Assembly: GCA_030295235.1 (NCBI GenBank)
Contig: AP026124.1
Coordinates: forward strand, 1,054,001-1,118,000
Direction of reading: 5' to 3'
Source of the DNA: Fistulifera solaris
Taxonomy: Eukaryota > Bacillariophyta > Bacillariophyceae > Naviculales > Stauroneidaceae
DNA: 64,000 nucleotides
This document shows, piece by piece, positions 43,060 to 54,627 of the stretch (within the stretch, counting starts at the first letter, position 1; every line of letters starts with the position of its first letter). The position numbers and the translations under genes were made by a program. Under the pieces are notes generated by a model that did no database searches, was not told where the DNA came from, and was given only the letters and a program-made list of their open reading frames with translations.

Positions 43060-44493
43060 TTAGACAACCTCATTGAAGTAGTGGACGGGGTGAATGTCGT
43101 CGTCAATCAAAAAATCGCCGATACCTTCATCGTCTGCATTGTAACTCGACTGCAAAGGAAAAGGAAGTTCGGTATTAGTTATCGTCTGACCCCAGCCATC
43201 AAGTATCTGTAGTAGTTCATCTTGATCATCAATTGAGGCGACAACGATACTTTCGAGAAGCGCTTGCTTGAGTCGCTGGAGCCTATTTGAAAAATCGCTT
43301 TTCAGCGATTCAATGTCGGTTTGATCCATTCCGTCGCCACTGGCCGAAGAGTCCTTGCTAGAATGATTGACAATATCCATCAGTGGATCTTCCCAGCTGC
43401 AATCAAGATCTTGCCACGAAGCGCTTAGATCCAATGAGAGGTTATCCGAAAAAGAATCACAGATGGCCGTATTGCTGTTGCTTCCCTTCGACTGGCAACG
43501 GCCTACTTGAGTGTGAGTGAAGCTTAACAACTCAATGGGACGCTTGTTGTGAATCGGTTCCGACTTGATCCAACAATCCTCAACATGTCGCTGTGGTGTA
43601 TGCTTCATAGCAGCGCTTCCGTTCGGAGTGACATAGTTCGTTCCAGGGAACGGGTGCATCTGAGAAGGAGGCGCATTACGTTCAAAACTTAGCACGGAAT
43701 AGAAAGCAGATGAAGCCACGGCTCGTGGAGATGTATCAAAGAAAGCAGGAGCAACAGGATGCACATAGTGGTGTCGAGTATCATGTTCCTTAGTGCGCGA
43801 AGAGGCTGATGACGGAAGACGGAGCACTTTCTGGCGTTTTGAAGCTTGAATTTCCACGGGTGCGTTGCTAGACTTGGCAGGTCCGCCATCCGAAGCGGAG
43901 ATTTTGTTAGTAGCTCGTTTTGCTGAGTAATAAACATGAAGAAGACGATACTCGACGTCTTCTTTACCGTCAGCTGCGTACATTGTCCACAAGGCTCCTC
44001 CCTTTTGTTTACTGTAATCGGCACGGCCTTTGGGATAACAGTATCGTTGCTGAATAGCGGTAGGTTGCGGAAACTGAGGCCCAGAAAGGGACCAAGGGCA
44101 AACTTCTGGAAGATCATCTTCCATCACCAAGTGACGAAGATGGCGTGGGACTTTAGGTTGATCATCAGCCCCCTGCTTTCTTTTCTTTGCAGGTCGAAGC
44201 AAAACGTAAAGGCCATCTGTCAGGAGGAAAACACAAGTGATTTGTGAGATGCATGTTTAAGTTTAAATTGAAAGTACGATCGTTGCCTAACCTTCAAACT
44301 CAAATGCAGGAGGCGACAGCTTCAAGCCCGTAGGTCCGACGGGCACAATCTGGAATCGCAGGTGATTCGGAGGAGCTGTACCATGATGAAGTGATACAAA
44401 AATAGATCTCACATCAGCGTCCGACAAGCGACGCATGGGAACTGAGTTTTGGTTCATCAAGGAATCGGTTGTACGATCATCATTATGGCTCAT
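43060..44493 (-). CDS. Protein of unknown function, possible transcriptional regulator
   Basis: Exons are 44493-44292 and 44216-43060, 452 residues. The N-terminal 150 residues look folded: VRSIFVSLHHGTAPPNHLRF, QIVPVGPTGLKLSPPAFEFE, then GLYVLLRPAKKRKQG, GGALWTMYAADGKEDVEYRL and LHVYYSAKR. The rest is rich in Ser, Asn and Asp, with a short acidic C-terminus (DDEGIGDFLIDDDIHPVHYF) that resembles an activation domain, and helices at LKSDFSNRLQRLKQALLES. A basic KKRKQ cluster may be a nuclear signal. I do not recognise the domain; the regulatory role is an inference from composition only. Confidence 0.6.
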
Positions 44494-45150
44494 CGGAGAT
44501 ATCAAGAAAAATGAACGTTAGCTGGTTCGTCTCAGCGATTTATGAGAGAACTTCATCAGATCTGGAGTCTAGGACTCCCGTATGGTCCTTGACTAGTCTT
44601 TGATGGCAATGAACCTGATCTTGCCTGCTATTAGCTATCAACGTCGAAATCTATCACAAAAAGTGCGTTTGGTTGGAAAGTCGAAACCCATCAAACAAAA
44701 AATGAATAGAGACAAACGTTAAATCCTTAAATCAGTGCACTTCACATTCTATAGTCCAAACTGCATCTACAGCTAGATGTCTGTTGAGATAACGTTGAAA
44801 GTCGTAACGAGTTTAAAGTTTTAATCATTTTTTCCTGGTGGTATTCAGGCTTAGTCATGCCGACTACATTATATCGTATATCTGCGGCTGGTGGGAATTG
44901 TCGTTGGAGATTTGAAAACTGCCATCGACAAAAAACACCCGAGGAAGGAGCACACATGACAAAAACCGCAAGTTGCTAAGTCAAGCTATCAATACGAAAC
45001 ATATCGATAAACAAAAGTTACTTGAAACTTACCGATACTTTAAACGTTTCTTGAAGTGCTGCATGATTACTGTCTGAAAAAACGAAGCAGAATGGCGTCA
45101 CGAGCGGCGAATTTAGGAGTGGTGCGCCTCCCCGAAAACCTCCGCAAAAG
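44494..45150. other. Divergent intergenic region
   Basis: No repeat or RNA gene was seen. A 71-codon minus frame (44957-44742) has no support. Confidence 0.4.
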
Positions 45151-47531
45151 ATGAATTCTCCCGATCCGCTCTTCTCTCCTAGCGTGACGAGAGGGGCAAA
45201 TGATTTGCACTGCATGTTCTCACCCGAAGACGTTCCCTCTGACGAAAGAAACGAACTGCAGTCGATTAACGAGAAATACGTATTTAATACCGACACTATA
45301 CTTTCTCCGGAAAAGCCTGCGAAACATACACGAGTTGACAGTCGTTTGCCCACCAGCAACAATATCAGCTCGCCTGAAGATCATATCAAGAGGGCTCAGA
45401 TGAAAAGTCCGGATTCCATCGTCTCCCAGAGTACGATCGAGTCCTTCAAAACGGCGGCCAGCATCGACATGCTCAGTTTACCCTTCATTGAACGTTGCAC
45501 CTCGGAAGAGAAGTTGGAGCAGATAGTGCGTCATTTGAAAGAAGACAGTAATTATCCGTCACTATTGTGTAGTGCTGAGCAGCGGCTGGCAATTATCCGC
45601 GGAAAGTCGAATCAACCGGATCAATTCCGTTCGTCGTCAGATTGGCGCGGGCATGTCGAAAAATTCATGATGAAGGAGAAATCGGGCGCCGATCAGGAAA
45701 TCTCATTACAAATGTCATTGTCGACAGATTATGATGAGGACTCAATGTCTCCGATCAATCAAATTTTTGTGTCGAAGCCTCTAGTTTCAGCTAACATGTT
45801 GGAATATAAAGCCAAAGACGAAGTGCAACACCTAGAGGAGATGATTAAGAAGCTTGAAATTCGGTACGCCCGAGAATGCAAGCTCAATGAGTCAACGATT
45901 CTGACGTTGAATAACGCTATCCAAGCGACTGAGCAGAAATCGCAGCGCTTACAGAACGAAGTAAACGCCATCAAGAATGAGAACGTGGAGCTCTGTAGGC
46001 TGATTAAAGAGAAGTCAGAGGAGGTTAACAAAGTCCAAACGATTCTTTCTGGATCGGAAAGTGTGAAACACGAACTTCTGTCACAAATCAATCAGCTGAA
46101 AACACAGCTTGCCGAAGCGGAAAAAAAGGCGCTCGACCGCACTTATCCCAGAAAGATTCACTCTCTCGAAAAACTTTTGCAATCCGCTCAAGAAAGCATT
46201 AAAGAAGTTCAACTTGAACGAGATTCGATGCTCAAGGGCATCTTTGAGATGCAGGGTAAAGATATCCCCTCGAAGGTAAGCCGTATCACATTTCCTTGCT
46301 CTCTTTGCAGCGTCGCTGACTCACTTCGGTGGTAGTTATCAAAGAATGATAGACAGCAAATCATATCTGGTTTTCGCGCGGAATCGAATTTTTTTAAGGT
46401 AGCACTTGAGAAGACAATGGTATCCTTAGCTCATGCGGAACAGAATGCGAGCAGTGAGAGACATAGGGCTAAAATGGTAAGCTTCACTTTGGCAGGCAGC
46501 GAGCAGATTGAGTATTGTTACTTACATATCCTGTGTCTTCTGAAAAGATCAAACAAAAGTACGAGCGACAGCTGAAAGAAGCGTCCGCCAAAATATCAGA
46601 GTTGGAAGAAGAGGTCGCCGCATTTGTTCTAAAAATGGAGAAACTGGAAATGAGTTTAAAGGATAGCCAACAACGGAGGTTGAAGGAAAAGAGCGAATGG
46701 GAGGCACGTGAAAATCGCTACAAAGAAAAGGTTCGTGAACTCAATCAACAACCGAATGGCGTTCCCATGAGTCTTTTTAAGATTATCAAGGACGAGTCAG
46801 AAGCCCGTAAGCTAGAAATTCAAAGACTCAGAAAGAAATCAACAGAGTTGGAAAGCACCCTCTTGCAATGGGACATTCAAGCAAAGGCCAGTATGGCGCA
46901 AGTACGATCTCAGATGAATCCACTGCCGGTATCTCAAGGCAAGATGAGTATGCTTCAATCTAATCCTCAACAAAAGACAAATGCGAACGACAACATGCTT
47001 GAAAGTTCCAATCAGCCTAGCGTTCCAGCTACCGCTTTCACGAAAAATTTGGCGATCCAAACGCATTCTCCGCGACAGGTGAGGCATCCACAACCCATGA
47101 AGGATGCGGTGGCAACAAAAGTTTCTAAAAGACCTGACAGTGGACGTGTTAATGTTGTATTTTCTGGCACTCAACTTACGCCACATGGCAGCAAAAAGAT
47201 TCACGTTGCAACGATCCCAGTTCGAGGAGAACCAGTGTCCGAAGGTGAAGGAAAAGCACCACAAGATCGTCCGGTCTCCATGGGTAGCCAGGCAGCATTG
47301 AAGGTGGATACAACCAATCGCCTTAGTTCTGTTCGCTCGGACAAAGAGAACCAAGGGAACAAAGTGAGCTTCTCGTTTCCTACTCCTTGCGAGAAAGGGC
47401 AGACAGGACACCAAATACGTCTGAAGATGGTTAGGGAAGCAGGTGGTCGAAAGGGTCTTCTAGAGAAGCTAGAGAAGATGCGATCTCCGCGATCTTCGAT
47501 GTTTTCAATGGATGAGAAAGCGACACAATAA
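45151..47531 (+). CDS. Large coiled-coil protein with N-terminal Ser-Pro motifs
   Basis: Exons are 45151-46275, 46399-46476 and 46548-47531, all phase 0, 728 residues. The N-terminal 100 residues carry repeated S-P dipeptides (FSPSV, FSPED, LSPEK, SSPED, KSPDS), typical of CDK or MAPK substrates. Residues about 230-360 and 390-500 are long coiled coils (EVQHLEEMIKKLEIRYAREC, IKQKYERQLKEASAKISELE). The C-terminus is basic and ends GGRKGLLEKLEKMRSPRSSM. This architecture is common in centrosomal, spindle and cytoskeletal proteins, but no family signature is visible. Exon 2 is only 78 bases and is supported by both splice sites and by the continuing heptad pattern. Confidence 0.65.
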
Positions 47532-47912
47532 GATGCTTATGGGACAACGTATCAGTAGCGTGGAGCGATTCCCTTATTCGTAATGAATGCAATGTCGTAC
47601 AAGGTAAATAAATAATAAGATTGATGAACCTCTCGAGTTATGGCTAGCTACGACGGCGTGACGTCACGAACTACGCGTTCATAGCAAATAACTGTTTATC
47701 CTCGTACCGGTACAATCCTACTTGAAGTTTATACTCTGGCGTCCGCCCGTTTTTGCTGGCAAACAAACTGACACATGTCGATTTTCTGCAAAGATTTTCT
47801 TTTGTTCTTTTTCGTGGTTGTTACGGAATAAGCGGGTTCGGAAAAGCAGGTCTTTTGCATTACATTCGAACAGTGATCGAAGGTAAACCTGTAGTCATTC
47901 CTTTACTTCATC
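47532..47912. other. Intergenic region
   Basis: A TACCGGTA palindrome lies at about 47705. No gene was seen. Confidence 0.4.
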
Positions 47913-49516
47913 ATGCGAAACTCTGAATCTTTTGAGACGATTGAGTCTCAGATTCTGGACTCCGCCACGCTGGTATCGCGCAATGATGAAGGGGACGATG
48001 GCGACGAGTCTCTGGAAAGAGATGTAGTCGATATAGATTTTGAGGACGACGGCATTCTTATTATGCCACCTGACTTTGAAGAGAAAAGTGATCACGACAG
48101 CAGTCTTTCGCTTCCAGAATCTGTACCCAGCACCGTTGGTAGTGTTACTGAGGCGAACAACAGAGAAGCGCAAGGCGATAACAAAGGACGAGGACAAGGA
48201 ATAGAGCACGAAGATGAAACAGAAGATACTAGAATCGAAAACGAGTTATCCGAAGAAAATCGCCATCGCCTTAGCAGCAGCGAACTTGTCTACGCGCGGT
48301 CTGGTATAACTTGGATAGGATACATGTGCTTCGTTGCTATGCTTTTTATCCATTTCTTGACATTCTACACGAAAGGTGCCGACATAACCCAATCCGCTAA
48401 CAGTTGCTCGCAGATTAGTTACAATGAAGCCCTTTCTAAAGTCGGTGTTTTGGAGAATCAGGTGCGCGATCTAGAAGCTGTACAGAAGGAAAACGAAGAG
48501 CTTCGAAAAAGGAACGCCCACTTGGACGATGTTATCCAGTCGATGGAGGAGATACAACGATCTATAACCGATAAAGCCCTTGCTAAAATCGACGTTTGGG
48601 AGAAAAAGAGGCGCGATCTAGAAGGTGTACAGAAGGAAAACGAAGAGCTTCGAAAAAGGAACGCCCACTTGGACGATGTCATCCAGTCGATGCAAAAGGT
48701 ACAACGATCAAACGACAGTCTTCGAACCAAAAACAAGATTCTAAAAGAACAACTAGAGTCGGAGGATTACTTTCGTTGTGAGAAGGAGAAGAATTTTACA
48801 GAAGTGATGAAGGAAGTGACCCGCCTAATGGACGGCGTGAACAAGAAAGTTCGTGACGCTCAAGTGACGAGGGAGGAAAAGTGTATGCAATCACTGGCAT
48901 CGCTCTCCGAAGAACGCGATCGTCTCTTAAGAAAAACCAGGCGTTTACAGGGACAGGTCAAGAAAATGAGAAAGAAGCTTGACCGCGAAGATGAGAACAC
49001 GAAGGAAGCGAAACGAAATGCAAAGGAATCGTTTCGTTGGGAGAATACTGACGAAACCAAGGGACCAATTATCGAGAACTGCTGGTTACAAGTAGGTCTT
49101 GGTGAGTGCTCAAAGGGCGCCAAAATCTCATTACACGAAGGCACTCAGAAAGTGACCGAGTCTCTGTGGAATGCCAAGAACACATTTTCTACCACATTGC
49201 GTGAGCTCAAAGAGGGACTCAAGGATAGTGCTTCGTCTTTGCTTTCTCGTAAACATGATAACGGGACAAATCATGATAAGGCATCCAGGAAGCATTACGA
49301 AAAGGTCGACGAGGAGTATGGCGACTATTATGACAAGTTCCAGGATGATATAATGGAGTTTGTCTCAAATAGCGTAGAATCGTTGAAAAGAACGAGCGCA
49401 TAGTAAGTATCGGAAACACGGCCAAGTCGGTCTTGACTGGGGTCGTATTTGCGGCAGCGGCTTCCTTGATTGTTTCTAGTACTTTTGTCGGCGGGATTTT
49501 TTGGCGAAGATGGTGA
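47913..49516 (+). CDS. Coiled-coil membrane protein with an internal duplication
   Basis: About 534 residues. An acidic N-terminus is followed by one TM (WIGYMCFVAMLFIHFLTFYT, about residues 138-157), a long charged coiled coil, and a second hydrophobic segment at the end (LTGVVFAAAASLIVSSTFVG, then GIFWRRW). That last part lies in another frame: one added A in the A4 run 49386-49389 joins SLKKNERIVSIGNTAKSVL and gives exactly 535 codons. Without it the protein stops at 49403. The coiled coil contains a near-identical duplication of 27 residues (RDLEAVQKENEELRKRNAHL and RDLEGVQKENEELRKRNAHL, starting at about 48468 and 48615). Function is unknown. Confidence 0.65.
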
Positions 49517-49881
49517 AGAGAGCAATACTTGAATACCTAAAGTAAGCTGGATGTCTATATGATCGATCTCTATCATCTCGTACATCATAAAACTACGAGA
49601 TACCAGCGATCTGTCTATACTCCATTGTAAATCGCATGGTTATCCTTAGCTGAAGGGTCAACGGACAGCAGTACACTTTTACGCATCGTACCGGCACTAC
49701 CTTTTTACTGTTTTGTCGTGATCGGCAGTTGGATGCGTGTTGGATTTTTAACTTGCTGTTTGTTCGAGCATTGCACGTCTTTCTTTTACCAAGTTTGCTA
49801 GTCAGTGGTCAGTGCTAAGCGATCAAAATTTGTTTCATTGCAACATACTTTGCTGAACTGTCACTTTAAATCAAAGAGAGA
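49517..49881. other. Intergenic region
   Basis: It is a short spacer upstream of Exo84. No feature beyond a CGTACCGGCAC half palindrome at about 49688 was seen. Confidence 0.4.
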
Positions 49882-52230
49882 ATGAGTGGGGCTACACTCG
49901 ACAGAACCGAGCAAATTTCGTTCCGCATGGACGAGGAGGAACTGGGTAGGTATCTGCCAGTGGTGAAAAAGGGTGAAATACAGCGCGAGTTTGAACCCGA
50001 AGATATGCCCCGTGTCCTGGATTTTGATGGTGCTGTGGAAGCTCCGATTGATGGTACACTCATGTTTTGCGTAGAGGCTGGACAAGAAGAGACGAAGTTT
50101 TACACCTATCACTTTTGTTTGCGTGGTGGATTTCTGTTTTACTTTGATATCGAAGATGTTGACGACAATGCCGGCCCATACGTAACCTACCACGGTCCTC
50201 CGAAGGGCGTCGTCCCATTGGATAACGTGGAAGTAGATTACCCACCCGGAGGACGCCGATTGTTTCGGGAGCATGCTCAGTCCGAAGCGAGCCGCGGTTA
50301 CGAAATTGTAATGCGGCACGAACCAGCGGAAGAGGGAGAAGAATTTAGAGCGCCTTCGTTCCTTGTCGCGGATAGTCTTACTAGAAGAGAGAAATGGGCT
50401 GACGCGATTCGGTCACGGAGCGAAATGAGATTACCGACTTTGCTACGAGCAGGATACAGCAGCGCGAGGACGGCAGCCACCGCTGTGGGTGCCAGCGACA
50501 CACCTGCTCCTTCCGCAACACAAAGCACCAAAGCTAGCGTCCGCAACGAAGAAAACATTGAGTTAAATAAACTGAGCTCGTCGAAAGGAGCTGCAGGAAA
50601 AGTATCGAATGTGCATCAGCAAGTACTTAGAGCGTCAGACGATACCAATTTAGCTGGTGCGGTGATTGAGTTCGGAACTGCCGATTTTGATGAGACCGCA
50701 TGGTTGAATCATTTCTTTCAGTCGCACAATGATGCCGATGCTGTTGCAAAATGTGAAGCAATGGAAAAGTGGCAAATGGATATGAAACGGGACTTGAAAG
50801 GTGCAGTGCTCGAACAATACGAATACTTCGTTCAGGCGTCAGGAGAAATGACAACTATGGGCCAAGAGGTTACAGCATTAAGAGACCAGATTGAAAAGCA
50901 GAAACTTATATTGAATGAAATGAAAACCATAGATTTTACCGGTTCTGCGAATGACGATGAAAGGGACGAAATAATGGGCAGAGAACAAGACGACGACGAC
51001 GAATTGCCAGAGGATGATCTTGATGCTGGAAGGTTCGGACGGAAGGGAGTAGATGAAAAAACGTTCTTTAGTGAATTATCGTCGCTTGATGAGGGCCTTG
51101 CGAGTGGACAACGACGTTCAAGAGATACAGAGGAAGAAGAGGATGTAGAGGACGCACCCCCTATAGACGTCCCTGATTGGCTCGACGACACGGTCGAAGA
51201 TATTGAATCGTTTGTCCGTGAATGTCGCTATTCTGACGCAATTGAGCTTTACTTGAAAGCGAAAAGCGAGATAGCCGATTTGATGGACAAGCACGAGAGA
51301 CCAACTGCTTATCGTCTTACCTTGAAGCAGAGAGATACACTTCGATCGATCAAGAAACAACTTGAGGCACTTGGTCAAAAAATTAGTGATCGGCTGGAAG
51401 ATTCGCTTAGACGTCGTAATGAAGCGATCCGGCAGGTTTCTAAGCGTGAAAGAGGCGACATGGCCGCGTTGTTGATGCCTACCATTTCACCCTGCGCAAT
51501 CAACGACGACGCTCTGTATCTCCAGATGCTTGTGAAGATGGGCAGAAATAAAGAAGCAGCTGACGCTTTTATCGCGCGACGTTCTCTTGTCCTTCTCGAT
51601 ACTCTCAATGAAAGTCCAATATCTGGAGCTGGGTCTGTTGATTTGGTTATTTACGCCGCCCAGCTTAGTCAATCTTTCTTTTCATCACTTGCCAGTTCGG
51701 TTGAAAGCTTTCTCGATCTTTTTCTCAGCTCGCACTCCAATATGAACGGAGAAGCGAACGAGGATCTCAGTATGGACGCCTCATCTCTACAATCATTGTC
51801 ATCCAAGAACCTTCCGGCGGGGGCCACGGCATCAGTTGTTCTTTGGTGCGATGCCGAACTCACAAAATTTGCTAATGCTTTTGGAGGAGCGCGGATTCTC
51901 TCAAATTTAGCTTTAAGTCCGCCACCCCGGGATGAGCCAAAGAAACCAAGGGTTGTTGGCGGAGGACCAGCTGAAGACGGGATGAAAGACAGAAAGTCTG
52001 CGCTCGATGTTGCCGCTCAATGTATCGACCAAGCATTTAGTTATGCAGCAGCCAATTTAGATGGAGTTGGACTTCCGTTGACCCCAAGATTAGCGGAGTG
52101 TATTCGGGCTAGATTGAAAGGGTGCGAAGCTGAGATTTCCCTGTTGCTGGATGACAAGTGGGACCATCTGACAAAGACCTGGCGAAGCGGTGGCGAGGAG
52201 TTGAACGGTAGTGATCACATGGGTTTATAA
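49882..52230 (+). CDS. EXO84: Exocyst complex subunit Exo84 (EXOC8)
   Basis: 782 residues in one exon. A PH domain occupies about residues 50-185 (FCVEAGQEETKFYTYHFCLR, RGYEIVMRHEP, SFLVADSLTRREKWADAIRS). A Vps51/Exo84-type helical segment follows (WLNHFFQSHNDADAVAKCEA, TTMGQEVTALRDQIEKQKLI). Then comes the C-terminal cullin-repeat domain, starting WLDDTVEDIESFVRECRYSD and AIELYLKAKSEI, with LYLQMLVKMGRNKEAADAFI and LVIYAAQLSQSFFSSLASSV. The exocyst tethers secretory vesicles to the plasma membrane. An acidic linker (EQDDDDELPEDDLDAG) separates the halves. The start ATG has good context (AGAATGAG), and the frame is intact throughout. Confidence 0.87.
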   Translation: MSGATLDRTEQISFRMDEEELGRYLPVVKKGEIQREFEPEDMPRVLDFDGAVEAPIDGTLMFCVEAGQEETKFYTYHFCLRGGFLFYFDIEDVDDNAGPYVTYHGPPKGVVPLDNVEVDYPPGGRRLFREHAQSEASRGYEIVMRHEPAEEGEEFRAPSFLVADSLTRREKWADAIRSRSEMRLPTLLRAGYSSARTAATAVGASDTPAPSATQSTKASVRNEENIELNKLSSSKGAAGKVSNVHQQVLRASDDTNLAGAVIEFGTADFDETAWLNHFFQSHNDADAVAKCEAMEKWQMDMKRDLKGAVLEQYEYFVQASGEMTTMGQEVTALRDQIEKQKLILNEMKTIDFTGSANDDERDEIMGREQDDDDELPEDDLDAGRFGRKGVDEKTFFSELSSLDEGLASGQRRSRDTEEEEDVEDAPPIDVPDWLDDTVEDIESFVRECRYSDAIELYLKAKSEIADLMDKHERPTAYRLTLKQRDTLRSIKKQLEALGQKISDRLEDSLRRRNEAIRQVSKRERGDMAALLMPTISPCAINDDALYLQMLVKMGRNKEAADAFIARRSLVLLDTLNESPISGAGSVDLVIYAAQLSQSFFSSLASSVESFLDLFLSSHSNMNGEANEDLSMDASSLQSLSSKNLPAGATASVVLWCDAELTKFANAFGGARILSNLALSPPPRDEPKKPRVVGGGPAEDGMKDRKSALDVAAQCIDQAFSYAAANLDGVGLPLTPRLAECIRARLKGCEAEISLLLDDKWDHLTKTWRSGGEELNGSDHMGL

Positions 52231-52306
52231 TAGCAAAGAGACTGCATTGCATGCGATCGTAGTAGAATTAAATCAACGTTTAAACTAGTTTACGTACGTC
52301 GTCACA

Positions 52307-52585
52307 TCAAATCAGTCCATCATCAATGTCTTCATTGGGAACAAGTTGCATATCACCAAGAACTTGACTCGCTTGCTGATACCTGATATCTAGAAGTCTT
52401 TGTTGACGACGTAGACGCCATCTTGCGTAAAGACGCCATAAGACAAAAACACCGACAATGCAAAATAAGAACAACAACCCAAAATATCTTTGTGCGTCGT
52501 CGTCTAAAGGCTTATTGGGTGCGGATGTTGGAGCAATGGTTGGTGGAAATGTTTCTTCATCTCCTTCCAGCTTTCTTGGAATCAT
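52307..52585 (-). CDS. Small single-pass membrane protein with PTxAPT motif
   Basis: 92 residues from the ATG at 52585. A PPTIAPTSAPNKP stretch, of the Pro-Thr-rich type common in diatom surface proteins, precedes a TM (YFGLLFLFCIVGVFVLWRLY). After this comes a basic run (ARWRLRRQQRLLDIRYQQ) and an acidic end (NEDIDDGLI). There is no signal peptide, and an acceptor-like CGACATAG lies just before the ATG, so this may be only the last exon of a larger protein. It is similar in plan to the exon at 3014-3201. Function is unknown. Confidence 0.5.
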   Translation of the reverse strand: MIPRKLEGDEETFPPTIAPTSAPNKPLDDDAQRYFGLLFLFCIVGVFVLWRLYARWRLRRQQRLLDIRYQQASQVLGDMQLVPNEDIDDGLI

Positions 52586-53496
52586 ACTATGTCGACGACA
52601 AAGTTAAGGCGCTGCTCTATCCTATTAAAATATGTCGTTTCCTTTCGATGATTCATTCGACTCTTGTGCAATGCGCGACAACAACTTCATCAAGAAGTCT
52701 CCGGGTACCCTTTGTCCATCAATATTCCCCTACGAGAGCTACGTGCAATCTACGTCGACATTAGAAGCGATACATCTTTCATCATTCCCTTTTCATTTTG
52801 ATTGCAAATTGATGTCGATTAGTGATTATTGGAAAGAATGTCCAAGTCGGAGAAAGCGAGGATGGCGTTGGTGCAAACAGACCCACAATTTGATGAGGTC
52901 GAAGTTACCCAATTTCGGGTACGGAGTTTCCAGTTGATAGCTCTTATGTCGGTATATTCCTATGTGTGCTACGTGAAACCTTAGTTATTACGATCTCTAA
53001 TGCTATGCAAAAACAAACGAAGGAGTTTTCAGCATTTTAAGGACCAGGTACAAGTAAAGGGCTCGGTCACTATACATCGACATCATTATTTCTGTCCTTT
53101 TGAATATTGCACAATTATTTGAAATGGCTGTTGCAATAGTACTATTTTGGAAATGACCTTTATAATTTCAGTATTTTATCTCTTTGCGAGAAAACGACAC
53201 AAGAAAAACGTTTTTATTTGTATAATTGGCAGCTTGGCTTTGACTGGCACCCGTACGACACTGCTACTATAACTGTAAAATCTAGAGAAAGGACATTATG
53301 CGGTCAACAAATTTTCAGGGCAAGATTGCAAAAAGCGATACGATCGATGAAGCGAAACGGTTTACGAACACTAAACTATTTATTCCTATTTTCATTATTC
53401 TCCACAAGTAAGGGGCGTCAACGCTTTCTTCATCGCTTTTAACTCACAATTTCCTTTCTTTGACTATCATCATTTTTACAAGAAAAAGCAGTAAAA
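52586..53496. other. 0.9-kb intergenic region
   Basis: A 101-codon plus frame at 52632-52937 (MSFPFDDSFDSCAMRDNNFI) and a 74-codon frame at 53218-53442 are present without recognisable content. Upstream exons of the membrane protein at 52307-52585 could also lie here. No repeat was seen. Confidence 0.35.
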
Positions 53497-54098
53497 ATGG
53501 ACGACTTTGATATGGGATTACTCGATGACACGGAGTACATGAAGACCGTGTTGCGCCAGAAGATGCTTGGTATAGCACCTGTCTTCCTTTATCGCGTGCC
53601 GAAGGAAAAAGCCCCTGGGGTTGAATATTTGTGAGTCTGAAAGTTGTATGCTTTTATTTTTGTCATAAATTTGCTCACATCGTTCAACTGCCCTATTATA
53701 TTTCGCTCGAAAGAGCCGACGAGTGGAATCTAAAAAAGCCATTGCAACAATGTTCGTTACGCATCGAGCGTCGCGGAGATGTTCTCTTGATCGTATTTAC
53801 ATTCAGAAAAGAAGATATGAAGGGAAGTGCTCTGTTTGCTTTGTGTAAGATTGACTTGGTTAATACGACTTTGCCCATCGTCCATTGGGTTCAACCCGTT
53901 GGTGATTCTTCGAGGTATTTTGCCGTTCGAGTAGAAGACGAGAAAGGAGGTCGAGAAGCTGTCATCGGTTTAGGATTCCGGGAGCGAGAGGAAGCGGAAG
54001 ACTTTTGTCAATGTTTGGCGAACTACTCAAATGCTATTGCGCGTGAGCGCTTGGAGCATGCAATGGAGATGGTCGAAGACGTCGACGAAGATGTCTAA
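53497..54098 (+). CDS. NECAP: NECAP-like adaptin-ear-binding endocytic protein
   Basis: Exons are 53497-53630 and 53714-54098, 172 residues. The NECAP PHear domain is clear: TVLRQKMLGIAPVFLYRVP, ADEWNLKKPLQQCSLRIERR, GDVLLIVFTF, SSRYFAVRVEDEKGGREAVI and GLGFREREEAEDFCQCLANY. NECAP proteins bind AP-1/AP-2 ear domains and clathrin-coated vesicles through WxxF-type peptides. The usual C-terminal WxxF tail is absent; the protein ends in an acidic helix (EMVEDVDEDV). The intron has GTGAGT and CGAAAG borders and restores the A-D-E-W motif, typical of the family. Confidence 0.9.
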
Positions 54099-54627
54099 AG
54101 CTTTTTGTCTTTTCATTTCCATGTTTTCGATCTCTTGATACTTGAAGTAACCTTATAAATATCATAAACTCCTTACGTTGTCTCGCATTTATGACTAGGT
54201 GTGCTTTCTACGATTGAGCCTGTTACGGTGCAACCTCTGTGTTTACTCATGGCTTATCAACGTCTCTACCTAAATCTGAGAGATGGGCTACGAAAGGATC
54301 AAAGGTCCCCCCTTAGCAGGATTTGAGGATTAGCCTTTCTATGGCTTCGGTCACGTTTAGGGTCATTCACATTCTATTATTTCTTTGACATTCGAAGTTC
54401 TAAGGCTAATATTTTTTAACTGTCAAGCGTATAGTGACAGGTCATAGTCACTGTCATCCGACGACGACAAGCGGGAAATTTTTTCCACCTCGATAAACTG
54501 ATGGCAGGGATGTTTTGAACAACAACATACTTTTGGTTGTGGTGATTTGTCTGCTGATCTTATTATCGTCATCTTTGCTGTGGTGTGATTGAATTCGTCT
54601 GTGGAAAAACTCGAGATCCGTCCAAGA
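54099..54627. other. Intergenic region
   Basis: No conserved frame, repeat or RNA gene was seen. Confidence 0.4.

Noticed and set aside
52632-52937. 101-codon plus ORF MSFPFDDSFDSCAM
   Set aside because: No conserved content and no splice support; it may overlap exons of the minus-strand membrane protein.
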